Origin: Knoellia sp. S7-12
GTDB lineage: Bacteria; Actinomycetota; Actinomycetes; Actinomycetales; Dermatophilaceae
Direction: 5' to 3'
Length of the DNA: 64,000 nt
NCBI RefSeq assembly: GCF_040518285.1
Contig: NZ_CP155449.1
Coordinates: 3,658,001 to 3,722,000 of the forward strand
Shown: positions 53,222 through 61,776 of the stretch, piece by piece
How positions within the stretch are numbered: position 1 is the first letter of the stretch
How the letters are laid out: the number at the start of each line of letters is the position of its first letter
The notes under the pieces: generated by a model
Told to the model about the DNA's origin: nothing
The model's input: only the letters and a program-made list of their open reading frames with translations
Database searches by the model: none
Program-made: the position numbers and the translations under genes

Positions 53222-54667
53222 ATGAGTCCCTCGCAACTGTCCGAACGCGCAGAACCCACACCCCTCGACGCGACCCACAATGATCGACTGACCTCGCGCC
53301 AACGCGCAGGCCTGGCCGTGCTGCTCACCGCGAACTTCACCCTGGCGGTGGACTTCTCGATCCTCAATGTCGCCCTCCCCCACATCGGTGCCGACCTCGG
53401 CTTCGCGACCAGCAACCTGCAGTGGATCGTCACCTCGTTCGCCCTGTGTGCCGCCGGATTCACCCTGTTCTTCGGCCGCGTGGCGGATGTCCTCGGCCGC
53501 AAGCGCCTGTTCGTCGCCGGCATCACCCTGCTGGGTGTCTCATCCATGGTCGGAGGTCTGGCCCAAGAGCCCGTCCTGCTCCTCGCTGCCCGGGTCGCCC
53601 AGGGAACCGCCACCGCCATGGTCACACCAGCCGCCCTGTCCCTCCTGACCGCGATGTTCCCCGAGGGCCGGGCCCGCTCCCGGGCGCTCGGCCTCAACGG
53701 CGCCCTCATGGCGGCCGGGTTCACGACGGGTGCGGTTCTTGGGGGCCTCCTGACCGGCGTGGTCAGCTGGCGTTGGGCCTTCTTCATCAACGTCCTCATC
53801 GCCGTCGCCGTCCTCATCGCGGCACCCCGGGCGCTCACCGACGTCCGGGCCGGGAACCGTCCGCGGCTGGATGCACCGGGTGCGATCACCGTGACCCTCG
53901 CCCTGGTCGCACTCGTCTACGGAATCACCACTGCCGGACAGTCGGGCTGGACCGCCACCGGAGCGTGGCTGCCGATCGCGGGTTCGGTCGCACTGTTCGG
54001 CTGGTTCTGGAGGATCGAGTCGCGCGTCGCCGACCCACTCATCCAGCCAGCTCTGCTCCGACGCAGCAATGTGGCGTGGGGCAACATCGCCGGACTCCTC
54101 GCCTTCGCGACCGAGACCTCATTGGTCTTCCTGCTCACCCTCTATCTGCAGGACGTCCTTGGCTACAGCGCCGTCAGCGCGGGGCTCAGCCTCGCCGTCC
54201 TGGGTATCGGCACGGTCCTCGGCGGCCTGGTCGCGCCTCGTGTCATCGCGAGACTCGGATCCAAGAACGCGATCATTGCCGGCTTCGTCCTCCAGGCCGC
54301 AGCCACTGCCCCGCTGGCTTTGGTCGGCGACAACCGGGCGTGGCTGATCCCGCTGCTGATCACCACGTTCATCGGTGGTGTCGCCAACCTCGTGGCCATC
54401 GTCGGCTATGTCGTCACGGCAACGAACGGTGTCCCTTCGGAGCAGCAGGGGCTGGCGACCGGACTGGTCACCATGAGCCAACAGGTCGGCATCACCTTGG
54501 GCACACCGGTGATGTCCGCGATCGTCGCCAGCCAAGCATCGACGACCACCGTCCCGGGATTGCGACTCGCCATCGGTGTCAACGCTGGCGTGGCCCTCCT
54601 CACCGCCGCCCTCCTGGGCGCCGCATTCGCTCGCGCGGGCTCACACGAACGACGCCTGCGCCGTTGA
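53222..54667 (+). CDS. MFS transporter, DHA2 (EmrB/QacA) type
   Basis: This 481-residue drug:H+ antiporter-type facilitator has about fourteen hydrophobic segments. The opening is VLLTANFTLAVDFSILNVALPHIGADL (motif D1), loop GRVADVLGRKRLFVAG (motif A), and ARVAQGTATAMVTPAALSLL (motif B/C region). ATG 53222 is chosen at the first residue before the soluble head; in-frame codons reaching back over the regulator gene are rejected. It is followed by an SDR gene 53 bases downstream, likely in one transcript controlled by the divergent XRE regulator. Confidence 0.9.
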   Translation: MSPSQLSERAEPTPLDATHNDRLTSRQRAGLAVLLTANFTLAVDFSILNVALPHIGADLGFATSNLQWIVTSFALCAAGFTLFFGRVADVLGRKRLFVAGITLLGVSSMVGGLAQEPVLLLAARVAQGTATAMVTPAALSLLTAMFPEGRARSRALGLNGALMAAGFTTGAVLGGLLTGVVSWRWAFFINVLIAVAVLIAAPRALTDVRAGNRPRLDAPGAITVTLALVALVYGITTAGQSGWTATGAWLPIAGSVALFGWFWRIESRVADPLIQPALLRRSNVAWGNIAGLLAFATETSLVFLLTLYLQDVLGYSAVSAGLSLAVLGIGTVLGGLVAPRVIARLGSKNAIIAGFVLQAAATAPLALVGDNRAWLIPLLITTFIGGVANLVAIVGYVVTATNGVPSEQQGLATGLVTMSQQVGITLGTPVMSAIVASQASTTTVPGLRLAIGVNAGVALLTAALLGAAFARAGSHERRLRR

Positions 54668-54720
54668 TGAAGAGTGCGCCGATTCCGGGCGCACATCACC
54701 CAACGCACAGGAGTCCACCC

Positions 54721-55446
54721 GTGAAGACAGCATTGATCACCGGAGCGAACCGCGGCCTCGGCCGGGCCGTTGCCCAACAGCTCGCTGAACAGGGCATGAC
54801 CGTCATCGTGGCAGCGAGGAATGCAGCCGCGGGTGAGACGGCAGCACAGCACATCGGGCATGGAGCGGTGAGCGTCCAACTCGACGTCACCGACTCCGCC
54901 TCCATCGCTGCAGCCGCTGAGCAGGTCACCCGTTCCCACGGCGCGTTGGACGTGCTGGTCAACAACGCCGGCATCCTTCCCGAAGCCACCAACACCGACC
55001 CGGCCGAGGAGGTCGACCTCGAGATGTTCCGCCGCACCTACGCGACGAACCTCCTCGGCCCTGTCGGCGTCCTCGAGGCATTCCTGCCCCTGCTCCGGAA
55101 CTCGCCCGCCGGTCGCATCGTCAACGTCACCTCGACCATGGGGTCGCTGACCGACCAGATCGATCCGGACTCTCCCTACTACTCCATGGCCCTGCCGGCA
55201 TACCGAAGCTCCAAGGCCGCCCTGAACAACGTCACGATCGCCCTGGCCAAGCAATTGGCTGCCACCTCGATCAAGGTGACGTCCGTCTGCCCAGGGTTCG
55301 TGCAGACCGACCTGACCCCGATCAACCACGAACAGGCGCCACTCACCGCCGCCCAAGCAGCCGCACCGATCGTCACCGCGGCAACTCTGCCCGCAGGAGC
55401 AGCGTCGGGAACCTTCATCGACGCCGCCGGACCGGTCGCCTGGTGA
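54721..55446 (+). CDS. SDR family oxidoreductase (carbonyl-reductase-like)
   Basis: This 241-residue SDR has TGANRGLG, NNAGI, an active-site Ser in VNVTSTMGSLTD and YRSSKAALN. The segment between catalytic Ser and Tyr (LTDQIDPDSPYYSMALPA) is long and resembles plant/animal carbonyl reductases and their bacterial relatives. GTG 54721 has AGGAG seven bases upstream. It follows the DHA2 exporter and could modify the same toxic carbonyl or quinone, which is inference. Confidence 0.9.
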   Translation: MKTALITGANRGLGRAVAQQLAEQGMTVIVAARNAAAGETAAQHIGHGAVSVQLDVTDSASIAAAAEQVTRSHGALDVLVNNAGILPEATNTDPAEEVDLEMFRRTYATNLLGPVGVLEAFLPLLRNSPAGRIVNVTSTMGSLTDQIDPDSPYYSMALPAYRSSKAALNNVTIALAKQLAATSIKVTSVCPGFVQTDLTPINHEQAPLTAAQAAAPIVTAATLPAGAASGTFIDAAGPVAW

Positions 55447-55525
55447 GGAGGAGTGACGCGGACATCTCAACGGCATACGGCCACTTGCGCGTCGCTGGGC
55501 ATCACCTGTCCCTAGAATCCATGCC

Positions 55526-56134
55526 ATGGGGGAGAACACCGGGGTCCTGCGGCGAGCGGGCAGCTTCGTTCGTGGTCGTCCGACCACGCAGAAGGTCGGC
55601 GGGGGGATGGCCGCTGCGCTCCTCGCGAGCGCTCCCTTCGGCGGCCTGACCAGCGTGCCGGAGACCCCGGCCGACACCCTCAAGCTGGACCAGCCGATCA
55701 TGGTCGGCCCCTACAAGGTCGTCATCGACCAGGTTGTCGAGATCCCCGACCTCGCACCAGCGGTCAAGCCCAAGCCGCCGGAGCGCCTCATCCTCCTCGA
55801 CGCCGAGGTCACCCTCACGGGTGAACGGCCGGAGTATGCCGGGACCCTCACCCAGAACCTTCACCTCACCGGCGGAGACGTGACGGTGTCCGAGCAACCC
55901 GAGCTCTACTTCGTCGAGGACGGCACCCAACCGCGGACGTTCAACCCGGGCGTCACCTACCGGCTGGCCATCACGTGGACGACGTCCGGCGGATGGCAGG
56001 GCGACTCCGCTCAGGTGAGTGCGAACCTCGTGGAGTTCCGCGTGGAGGACAGGCAGACGCTCAACCCGAACGCCTGGATCGGGCGCGACGAGATCCAGTG
56101 GCAGGGCACGCTCCCCGTGGTGAGGAAGACATGA
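55526..56134 (+). CDS. Hypothetical membrane-anchored protein, first of a coupled trio
   Basis: I do not recognise this 202-residue protein. A basic head (1-25) precedes one weak hydrophobic segment (GGGMAAALLASAPFGGL). A beta-rich domain follows: MVGPYKVVIDQVVEIPDL, RLILLDAEVTLTGERPEYA and NPGVTYRLAITWTTSGGW. The strand pattern is similar to the next gene's, suggesting two related exported beta-sandwiches. It overlaps the next gene by ATGA. It is the first gene of a three-gene run of unknown envelope proteins. Confidence 0.7.
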   Translation: MGENTGVLRRAGSFVRGRPTTQKVGGGMAAALLASAPFGGLTSVPETPADTLKLDQPIMVGPYKVVIDQVVEIPDLAPAVKPKPPERLILLDAEVTLTGERPEYAGTLTQNLHLTGGDVTVSEQPELYFVEDGTQPRTFNPGVTYRLAITWTTSGGWQGDSAQVSANLVEFRVEDRQTLNPNAWIGRDEIQWQGTLPVVRKT

Positions 56135-56730
56135 GGCGCAGCATCGCGACCGCTGCGTTCGTCATCGCCGCCATGGGACTCGGCCGCCTCATCACCGACC
56201 ACGTGCCGCTGGACGAGGCAGTCGACAAGCCGTTTGTCCACCACAGCGTCGTGGGTGAGAGCGTGGCGCTCGAATACGCCGATGTGATCGTCACCGGCTT
56301 CCACGTGACTCCCACGATCATGGGCAACCCGGCCTCGGCGGCGGGCGGGCGATGGCTCGTCGTCGACACCGAGCTCGTCGCGCGCAATGAGCCGGTGGTG
56401 ATGGCGGGGTTCTTCCTCGTCGATGGACAGGACCGTCGCTACGTCGCGACAAACCGCGGCAGCGAGTGCGCCACAAGCGCCAATCTGTCCACCGGTGTGC
56501 GCGCCTACGCCAGCATCTGCTTCGACATCCCCCAGCACGCCCTGACCGGTGCGCGGCTCTTCGCCACCCGCGGCGCGTGGGACACGCACGAGTCCGAGTT
56601 CCGCCGGGACGACCTGGCCGACATCGACCTCGGCATCTCGGCGTCCGAGGTCGACGCGTTGTGGGCACAGAAGGACGCCGTCAACGTCAAGCAGAGCGGC
56701 GCAGTGCCGCCCGAGAAGGCATCCCGATGA
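56131..56730 (+). CDS. Exported DUF4352-like beta-sandwich protein
   Basis: This 199-residue protein has an N-terminal signal anchor (MRRSIATAAFVIAAMGLGRL). Its single domain resembles DUF4352-type immunoglobulin-like folds: VALEYADVIVTGFHVTPTI, RWLVVDTELVARNEPVVMAGFFLVDGQDRRY and ASICFDIPQHAL. Two Cys (in SECAT and ICFD) may form a disulfide. It is coupled by ATGA to both neighbours, so the three products are probably made together and may form one complex. Confidence 0.75.
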   Translation: MRRSIATAAFVIAAMGLGRLITDHVPLDEAVDKPFVHHSVVGESVALEYADVIVTGFHVTPTIMGNPASAAGGRWLVVDTELVARNEPVVMAGFFLVDGQDRRYVATNRGSECATSANLSTGVRAYASICFDIPQHALTGARLFATRGAWDTHESEFRRDDLADIDLGISASEVDALWAQKDAVNVKQSGAVPPEKASR

Positions 56731-57407
56731 CCGCGACCGCGCCTCCATCCGTGTCCGAGCCCCAGACCACGCCCGCTCCAGGCCCGCCCCGGCCCAGCCG
56801 TTGGTGGATCGCCGCCGTCCCCGTCGCCATCGTTGCCATGCTCGCTGCGTCCGGCTATCGCGTCCCCGTGTTCTGGTATCAGTCGGGTCTGCACCACGAG
56901 TTGGCGAGCGCCGATCCCGACGAGTGGGCCAAGGTCACGGAGGAATACGCCGACGTCCACGGTGACACCACCCGCAGCTACTCGGTGAGGTTCGCTGGGC
57001 TGGGAGGTGCGGTCCCGGCATACGAGGACAACTCTGGAGACGAACTCACCCTCCCAACCGGGATGGTCGCGCGGACCGTCAACCTCGACTTCTCGGCCGC
57101 CCCCGACCAGGTGCTCAAGGGTTGCGCCGTCACGTTGATCGATGATGAGGGTCGGCAATACAGGGTGGGCGGCCTTTTCGACGGCATCGGCCCCCGAACC
57201 ACGGTCTGCGTGCCGGAAGAGACACCCGGGCCGAGCCTCGCCGTGCTGCAGAAGGACGCGCGCGGAGCCACCCCCCAGGACGAGCAGCCCCGTCCGCGGG
57301 AGTGGTCGACGTCTCCGGCGATCGCGGTTCCGGAGGATGCGCGGTTCGTCGAACTGCGGATCTCGTTCGAGAACCCGGACTACGTCACGCTCCGGCTTCC
57401 GCGCTGA
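56727..57407 (+). CDS. Hypothetical single-pass membrane protein, third of the trio
   Basis: This 226-residue protein has a Pro-rich cytoplasmic head (1-24), one membrane segment (WWIAAVPVAIVAMLAASGYRV), and an extracytoplasmic part starting FWYQSGLHHELASADPDEW. Beta segments RTVNLDFSAAPDQVLKGCAVTLIDDEGRQYRVGG and ARFVELRISFENPDYVTLRLPR suggest a further sandwich domain. No known family is evident. It converges on the large membrane protein gene with a 23-base overlap. Confidence 0.72.
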   Translation: MTATAPPSVSEPQTTPAPGPPRPSRWWIAAVPVAIVAMLAASGYRVPVFWYQSGLHHELASADPDEWAKVTEEYADVHGDTTRSYSVRFAGLGGAVPAYEDNSGDELTLPTGMVARTVNLDFSAAPDQVLKGCAVTLIDDEGRQYRVGGLFDGIGPRTTVCVPEETPGPSLAVLQKDARGATPQDEQPRPREWSTSPAIAVPEDARFVELRISFENPDYVTLRLPR

Positions 57408-58680
57408 CCTCTCGGACAGTCGAAGGCTGAGGGTCTCCCGAAGAACTCGGCGCGAGCTTCGGGCCGAGCAGCCAGTCGATGGCGGCGGCAAGCAGGGCAG
57501 CGGCGAGCACCATCGTGATCGCGAGACCGATCGACTTCTCCATCGGCGAGATCGCCATCCAGTTGTCCGTCTGCTGCGGGCCGATGGCGAGCCGCAGCAC
57601 CTGACCCACGAGCCACGGGATGCGGATGACGAGGAGGAACGCCAGGCAGAAGGTGAGCATCGGCAACAGCCCTGCCGTCGCCATCATCCGCAGGCCGTTC
57701 CAGAACGCCGACCAGCGCTCACGCACGTCGCCGAGGAGCCCACCTCCGTAGCGGCGCACGGGCGCCGGAATGCGCTCCCAGCGCGGGTTCGGCTGTGACT
57801 CAGGACTCTCCGGCGGAGAGAGCTTGTGCCCGAGGACGACTGCGCCGACGGTGAGCCAGGCCAGCGGCACGATGACAACCGCATCGATTGCGCCGAGGAG
57901 TCCGAACAGCCAGGCCGTCACGCTGTCGACCGGGCTGGCCAGCGGGCCCAGCGTCGAGACAGCCTGGTCATAGCGCTCGAGGACGAGCTGGGAGGCCCGC
58001 CGGTCCTGCACCCACGCGACGCCCACCTCCCGGATCTCGGCGACCTTCTGAGCCACCTGGGACGTGTAGTAGACCTCGACGAGCGCTCCGATGAAGGCGA
58101 GCCAGAGGAAGCGGGTCACGCTCTCGATCTTGCCGAGGGCGAAGCGCAGGACCCACGCGATGCCCACGATCGCAAGGACGACCTGCCAGTCATAGATTGC
58201 GAGCCGACTCACGAAATCGATGTCGGCAGGGCCGTCCAGGCTGAACTGGTTGAACTCGTCATAGGCTGCCTCGTTGGTGAACCGGTAGAGGTCCTCCTTG
58301 AGCAGCCCGTAGGACACGTAGACCGCGAGGAAGGGCACGAGCACCGAGACCGCGACGTCGACGAGGCGCATCTCGCGCTTCTCGGTGGTCGCCTGGCGCG
58401 CTTCTCGCTGCGACAGTTCCGCGACGTTGGGGAGCGCGCCGCGTGTCATGTAGAGCATCACGATCATGGCGAGCAGGAACCCCAGCGGCGCGATGACGAG
58501 GATGAGCTGCGCGATGAACGCGTTGTGGTCACTGACCTCGACGGCGATCCAGAGGGCGCCGCTGCGGACCGCGAGCCCCAGGCAGGCGATGACGATGAAG
58601 GGCGCCCAGTAGCGACGCAGGATCCGCGCCGCCGACACGAGCACAGCCGGGATGTCCCTGACGCGCATCTCGTCGTTCAC
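57385..58680 (-). CDS. Large hypothetical membrane protein
   Basis: This protein of about 431 residues has seven or more hydrophobic segments, for example WAPFIVIACLGLAVRSGALWIAV, LILVIAPLGFLLAMIVMLYM, VALAIVG-like VVLAIVGIAWVLRFAL and LPMLTFCLAFLLVIRIPWLVGQVL. Long soluble loops lie near residues 130-185 and 245-300. I cannot name a family. GTG 58680 is used; ATG 58668 is equally possible. It converges on the unknown trio, and the group of four has no recognised gene within it. Confidence 0.75.
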   Translation of the reverse strand: MNDEMRVRDIPAVLVSAARILRRYWAPFIVIACLGLAVRSGALWIAVEVSDHNAFIAQLILVIAPLGFLLAMIVMLYMTRGALPNVAELSQREARQATTEKREMRLVDVAVSVLVPFLAVYVSYGLLKEDLYRFTNEAAYDEFNQFSLDGPADIDFVSRLAIYDWQVVLAIVGIAWVLRFALGKIESVTRFLWLAFIGALVEVYYTSQVAQKVAEIREVGVAWVQDRRASQLVLERYDQAVSTLGPLASPVDSVTAWLFGLLGAIDAVVIVPLAWLTVGAVVLGHKLSPPESPESQPNPRWERIPAPVRRYGGGLLGDVRERWSAFWNGLRMMATAGLLPMLTFCLAFLLVIRIPWLVGQVLRLAIGPQQTDNWMAISPMEKSIGLAITMVLAAALLAAAIDWLLGPKLAPSSSGDPQPSTVREVSAEAGA

Positions 58681-58787
58681 TGGCCACCCCGAACTTCCTG
58701 TCCCCACCGGACACTCACCCTGACGACCGGAGCATATCCATTCAGCCGAGCCAAGCGGCCGGTTCTGCACTCGGATAGGTTCACCGC

Positions 58788-59492
58788 GTGACTTCAGCTG
58801 AGCCGGACCGGGCGACCGAAGTCGTGCGCGCCCTGGCGCTGAGCTGGTTCGCCGTGTCACTCGCCGCCCTGGCTCACCTCGCGGCAGGCGGCACTGCTCC
58901 CGGAGTCGCCTCCTGTCTTGCCGTGGGCGCGTTCCTGACAATCGTGAGTATGCCGTTGTGCCGCAACGCTTTCCGGCTCACCCGTCATGGCCCCCTCCTG
59001 CTCGTGCAACAGCTCGTCACCCACGCGGTCCTGAGCCTGACCTCGCCGGGCCACGGTGCGCCGGTGCGCCCCACCGCTCAGCTCGCTGGGGCCCTCGGCA
59101 ACGGACACGCCATCCACCCAGCGGCGGGGAACCGGCAGCACGTGGCCGCGTCCTCCCACGCCGTCGAGTCCGGCCACGCGCTCATGCCGTCACCGACCAT
59201 GGTGGTCGCCCACCTCTGCGCAGCTGTCCTCGTCGCCGCCCTGCTCACCCGGGCCGAGTCGGGTTGGGCCGGGGTCCGGGCCCTTCAGCACGGTCACGCA
59301 CGTGCCATCCCGCGCTTCGCGGCCCTCGTGACGCAACTGGCGTCCGTCCCTGTTGCCTTCGACCTTGCCGCCCTCCTGCGCCGGCTCCCACGACCCGGCG
59401 ACAGTGGCTCCGCGCCGCCGCCGGCCATGCTCGATCTCTGGCGTTCCCCCGCGCCGTGCCGTCGCGGACCGCCGCGACCCTGCGCTGCCTGA
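58788..59492 (+). CDS. Hypothetical His-rich membrane protein
   Basis: This 234-residue protein has about four hydrophobic segments. The loop between the second and third (residues about 78-130) is rich in His (THAVLSLTSPGHG, NGHAIHPAAGNRQHVAASSHAVESGHALMP), with more in LQHGHARAIP. His-rich loops of this kind often bind transition metals. It lies 94 bases before a PepSY-domain gene on the same strand, and PepSY proteins also associate with metal reduction or uptake. GTG 58788 is the start. The C-terminal 40 residues are low-complexity Pro/Arg. Confidence 0.65.
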   Translation: MTSAEPDRATEVVRALALSWFAVSLAALAHLAAGGTAPGVASCLAVGAFLTIVSMPLCRNAFRLTRHGPLLLVQQLVTHAVLSLTSPGHGAPVRPTAQLAGALGNGHAIHPAAGNRQHVAASSHAVESGHALMPSPTMVVAHLCAAVLVAALLTRAESGWAGVRALQHGHARAIPRFAALVTQLASVPVAFDLAALLRRLPRPGDSGSAPPPAMLDLWRSPAPCRRGPPRPCAA

Positions 59493-59586
59493 GCGCACCC
59501 CCGAACCTTCTTGCTCCCCGGCGACATCGCCGGGTCGAGCGGCGCACCCGTGCGCATCGCCCTTTGTCATGTGAGGAACCACTGCC

Positions 59587-61059
59587 ATGTCCGTCATCGA
59601 CGACCCGACCCCACCGAGCCCCACCAGCCCAGCTGCCCAGGCCGACCCCGTCGCGAAGGTGACGGGAAAGACGAACTCTCGCGGACGGCATACCGGATTG
59701 TTTCGAGCGTTCTGGCGCTGGCACTTCTATGCCTCCGTCGTCGTCATCCCGGTCCTGCTCGTCCTTGCCATCACGGGACTGGTCTATCTCTTCCGGTTCA
59801 AGATCGAGCCGGCCCTGCACGGTGACCTCATGCGTGTCGAGGCCAGCGTCGGACAGCCGGCGCTGCCCTATGAGATGCAACGGTTCAATGCCGCTACCGC
59901 ACATCCTGACGACACGATCGTCTCGATGACCGAGCCGGGGGCGCCAGACCAGAGCACCCGCTTCACCCTCACCACGCCGAGCGACGAGACCCGCGACGTC
60001 TTCGTCAATCCCTATACGGCAGAGGTGCTCGGCGACCTCAACCCCGACACCACCCTCAGCGGGAGGGCGATCCGACTGCACGCCGACCTCATGGGCGGAC
60101 GCATCGGCGACCTCGTCATGGAGCTGGGTGCGTGCTGGGCGATCGTCATGGCGATCACCGGCTACTACCTCTTCCTCAAGGGTCGGCGGGCGCGAAAACG
60201 CCAGCGGGACAGGGGTGTTCGCTCAGCGATGCTGCGATCCACACACGCTCGCATCGGATCGGTCATGGGCGTCGGCCTGCTGCTCCTCATCGTCTCCGGC
60301 CTGCCGTGGACCGGGGTCTGGGGTGCTCAGGTGCAGAAGCTCGTGACGGGCGCGGGGACGTCGATGTGGCCCGACGACCATGGCGCGCTCTCGAACCCGA
60401 CGTCGACGCTCGACGAGTCCCTCCCCCACAGCCATCACGTCGTCCCGTGGGCGCAGGAGAAGACACCGGTGCCGACCTCCCCGAAGCCACCACAGGCAGA
60501 CGGTGAGGTCTCCATCGCCAACGTCGACACGGCCATCACAGTGGGCGCCCACGAGGGTTTGGCTCGACCGATGACGGTGGCGCTGCCGGCTGACGACGAG
60601 GGGGTGTTCTCGGCGATCGGCTACGCGTTCAACGACCCCACCAAGGAACGCACCGTCCACGTCGACCAGTACGGCGGGGACGTCGCGAGCACCTATGGCT
60701 ACGACGACTACCCCGGTCTGGCCAAGGTTGTCTCGCAGGGCATTGCACTCCACGAGGGCCGTCGGTTCGGGACGCTCAACATGGTGCTCACGACCCTGTT
60801 CTGCCTCGCGGTCATCGCGTCGTGCATCACCGGGCCGCTCATGTGGTGGCGTCGCCGTCCGCGCGGCTCGGGTTCGGTGGGCGCTCCGCGAGGGCGTATG
60901 CCGCTCGCCGCCAGTCCCGCTCTCGCCGTCGGGATCGTGGCGTTGGGGGTCTTCCTCCCGGTGATGGGTGTGTCCTTGGCCATCGTCCTGCTCCTCGACA
61001 GGTTGGTGCTGTCGCGCCTAACCGCCACCCGACGCCTGTTCGGGGCGACCTCGCGCTGA
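59587..61059 (+). CDS. PepSY-associated transmembrane protein
   Basis: This 490-residue protein of the PepSY_TM family has a membrane segment with conserved His and Trp at FWRWHFYASVVVIPVLLVLAITGLVYLF. It has an extracytoplasmic PepSY-like domain, the paired segments LGACWAIVMAITGYYLFLKG and GVGLLLLIVSGLPWTGVWG, and a C-terminal pair ending VSLAIVLLLDRLVLSRL. The late ALHEGRRFGTLNMVLTTLFCLAVIASCITGPLMWWRRRP is a family hallmark. Such proteins are implicated in iron-siderophore reduction or uptake. The upstream His-rich membrane protein may be its partner. Confidence 0.88.
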   Translation: MSVIDDPTPPSPTSPAAQADPVAKVTGKTNSRGRHTGLFRAFWRWHFYASVVVIPVLLVLAITGLVYLFRFKIEPALHGDLMRVEASVGQPALPYEMQRFNAATAHPDDTIVSMTEPGAPDQSTRFTLTTPSDETRDVFVNPYTAEVLGDLNPDTTLSGRAIRLHADLMGGRIGDLVMELGACWAIVMAITGYYLFLKGRRARKRQRDRGVRSAMLRSTHARIGSVMGVGLLLLIVSGLPWTGVWGAQVQKLVTGAGTSMWPDDHGALSNPTSTLDESLPHSHHVVPWAQEKTPVPTSPKPPQADGEVSIANVDTAITVGAHEGLARPMTVALPADDEGVFSAIGYAFNDPTKERTVHVDQYGGDVASTYGYDDYPGLAKVVSQGIALHEGRRFGTLNMVLTTLFCLAVIASCITGPLMWWRRRPRGSGSVGAPRGRMPLAASPALAVGIVALGVFLPVMGVSLAIVLLLDRLVLSRLTATRRLFGATSR

Positions 61060-61117
61060 CCCTCCTGGCCGCGCTCGCCATGTGCGAGCGCGGCCTCGCG
61101 GTGCGAGGATCGGGATC

Positions 61118-61657
61118 ATGGCCGACTCTGCACTTCCTGGCACAACGACCGTCCCGATGACTGTCCCGGTCATGGCCGTCCGCGACGTCGATGAGCTCGT
61201 CGACTTCTATGAGGCGCTCGGGTTCCGCACGACCTATCGCCAGGTCAAGCCCTATGTCTATGTCGCGGTCGAGGGCCGCGGCTTCGGGCTGCATTTCAGC
61301 CGCGTCCCCAAGGGTGCTGACACCGAGAACGAGGACGTCGGGTGCTGCCTCGTCATCGTCGACGACGTCGCGGCAATGCACGCGGACCTCTCCGCGACCA
61401 TGCGCGCGGCGTTCGGCGAGGTGCTCGTCAAGGGGCGCCCGCGCATCACCCGCTACCGGCCGGGCGCCTCACGTTTCACCCTGGTCGACGCGTCTGGCAA
61501 CTCGCTGATCTTCATCCAGCGGGACATCCCCGAGGACGTCGAGCACGGCGGCGCCGCGCACCTCACCGGCCTGGCCAAGGCCCTCGACAACGCCCGGATC
61601 TTCCGCGACTTCAGCTCGACGACAAGGCCGCACTGCGGGCCGTCACGAGTGGGTTGA
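61118..61657 (+). CDS. VOC (glyoxalase/bleomycin-resistance) family protein, frameshifted near the end
   Basis: This 179-residue product is a single VOC domain: VPVMAVRDVDELVDFYEALGFRTTYRQ, GRGFGLHFSRVPKG and FTLVDASGNSLIFIQRD. After ARIFRDF (near 61613) this frame gives an unrelated short end. The -1 frame immediately offers LDDKAALRAV followed by LKRHSEGASPAELEAA up to a stop at 61744-61746, which is the C-terminal helix pair usual for this subfamily. One missing C in TTC(C)AG would explain it. Either a real recent frameshift or a sequence error; the VOC domain itself is intact. ATG 61118 follows AGGA. Confidence 0.78.
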   Translation: MADSALPGTTTVPMTVPVMAVRDVDELVDFYEALGFRTTYRQVKPYVYVAVEGRGFGLHFSRVPKGADTENEDVGCCLVIVDDVAAMHADLSATMRAAFGEVLVKGRPRITRYRPGASRFTLVDASGNSLIFIQRDIPEDVEHGGAAHLTGLAKALDNARIFRDFSSTTRPHCGPSRVG

Positions 61658-61776
61658 AGCGCCACTCAGAAGGTGCCTCGCCCGCCGAACTCGAGGCAGC
61701 TCACACCATGGTCGCCGAGCTCCAGGCCGACATCGACAAGGACTAGGTGGTGCGGCTCGGCCAGGCCCGGGGCGAG

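Noticed and set aside
61342..61746. Separate small gene in the -1 frame at the VOC locus
   Set aside because: Only its second half is coding-like, and that half is the displaced C-terminus of the VOC protein.
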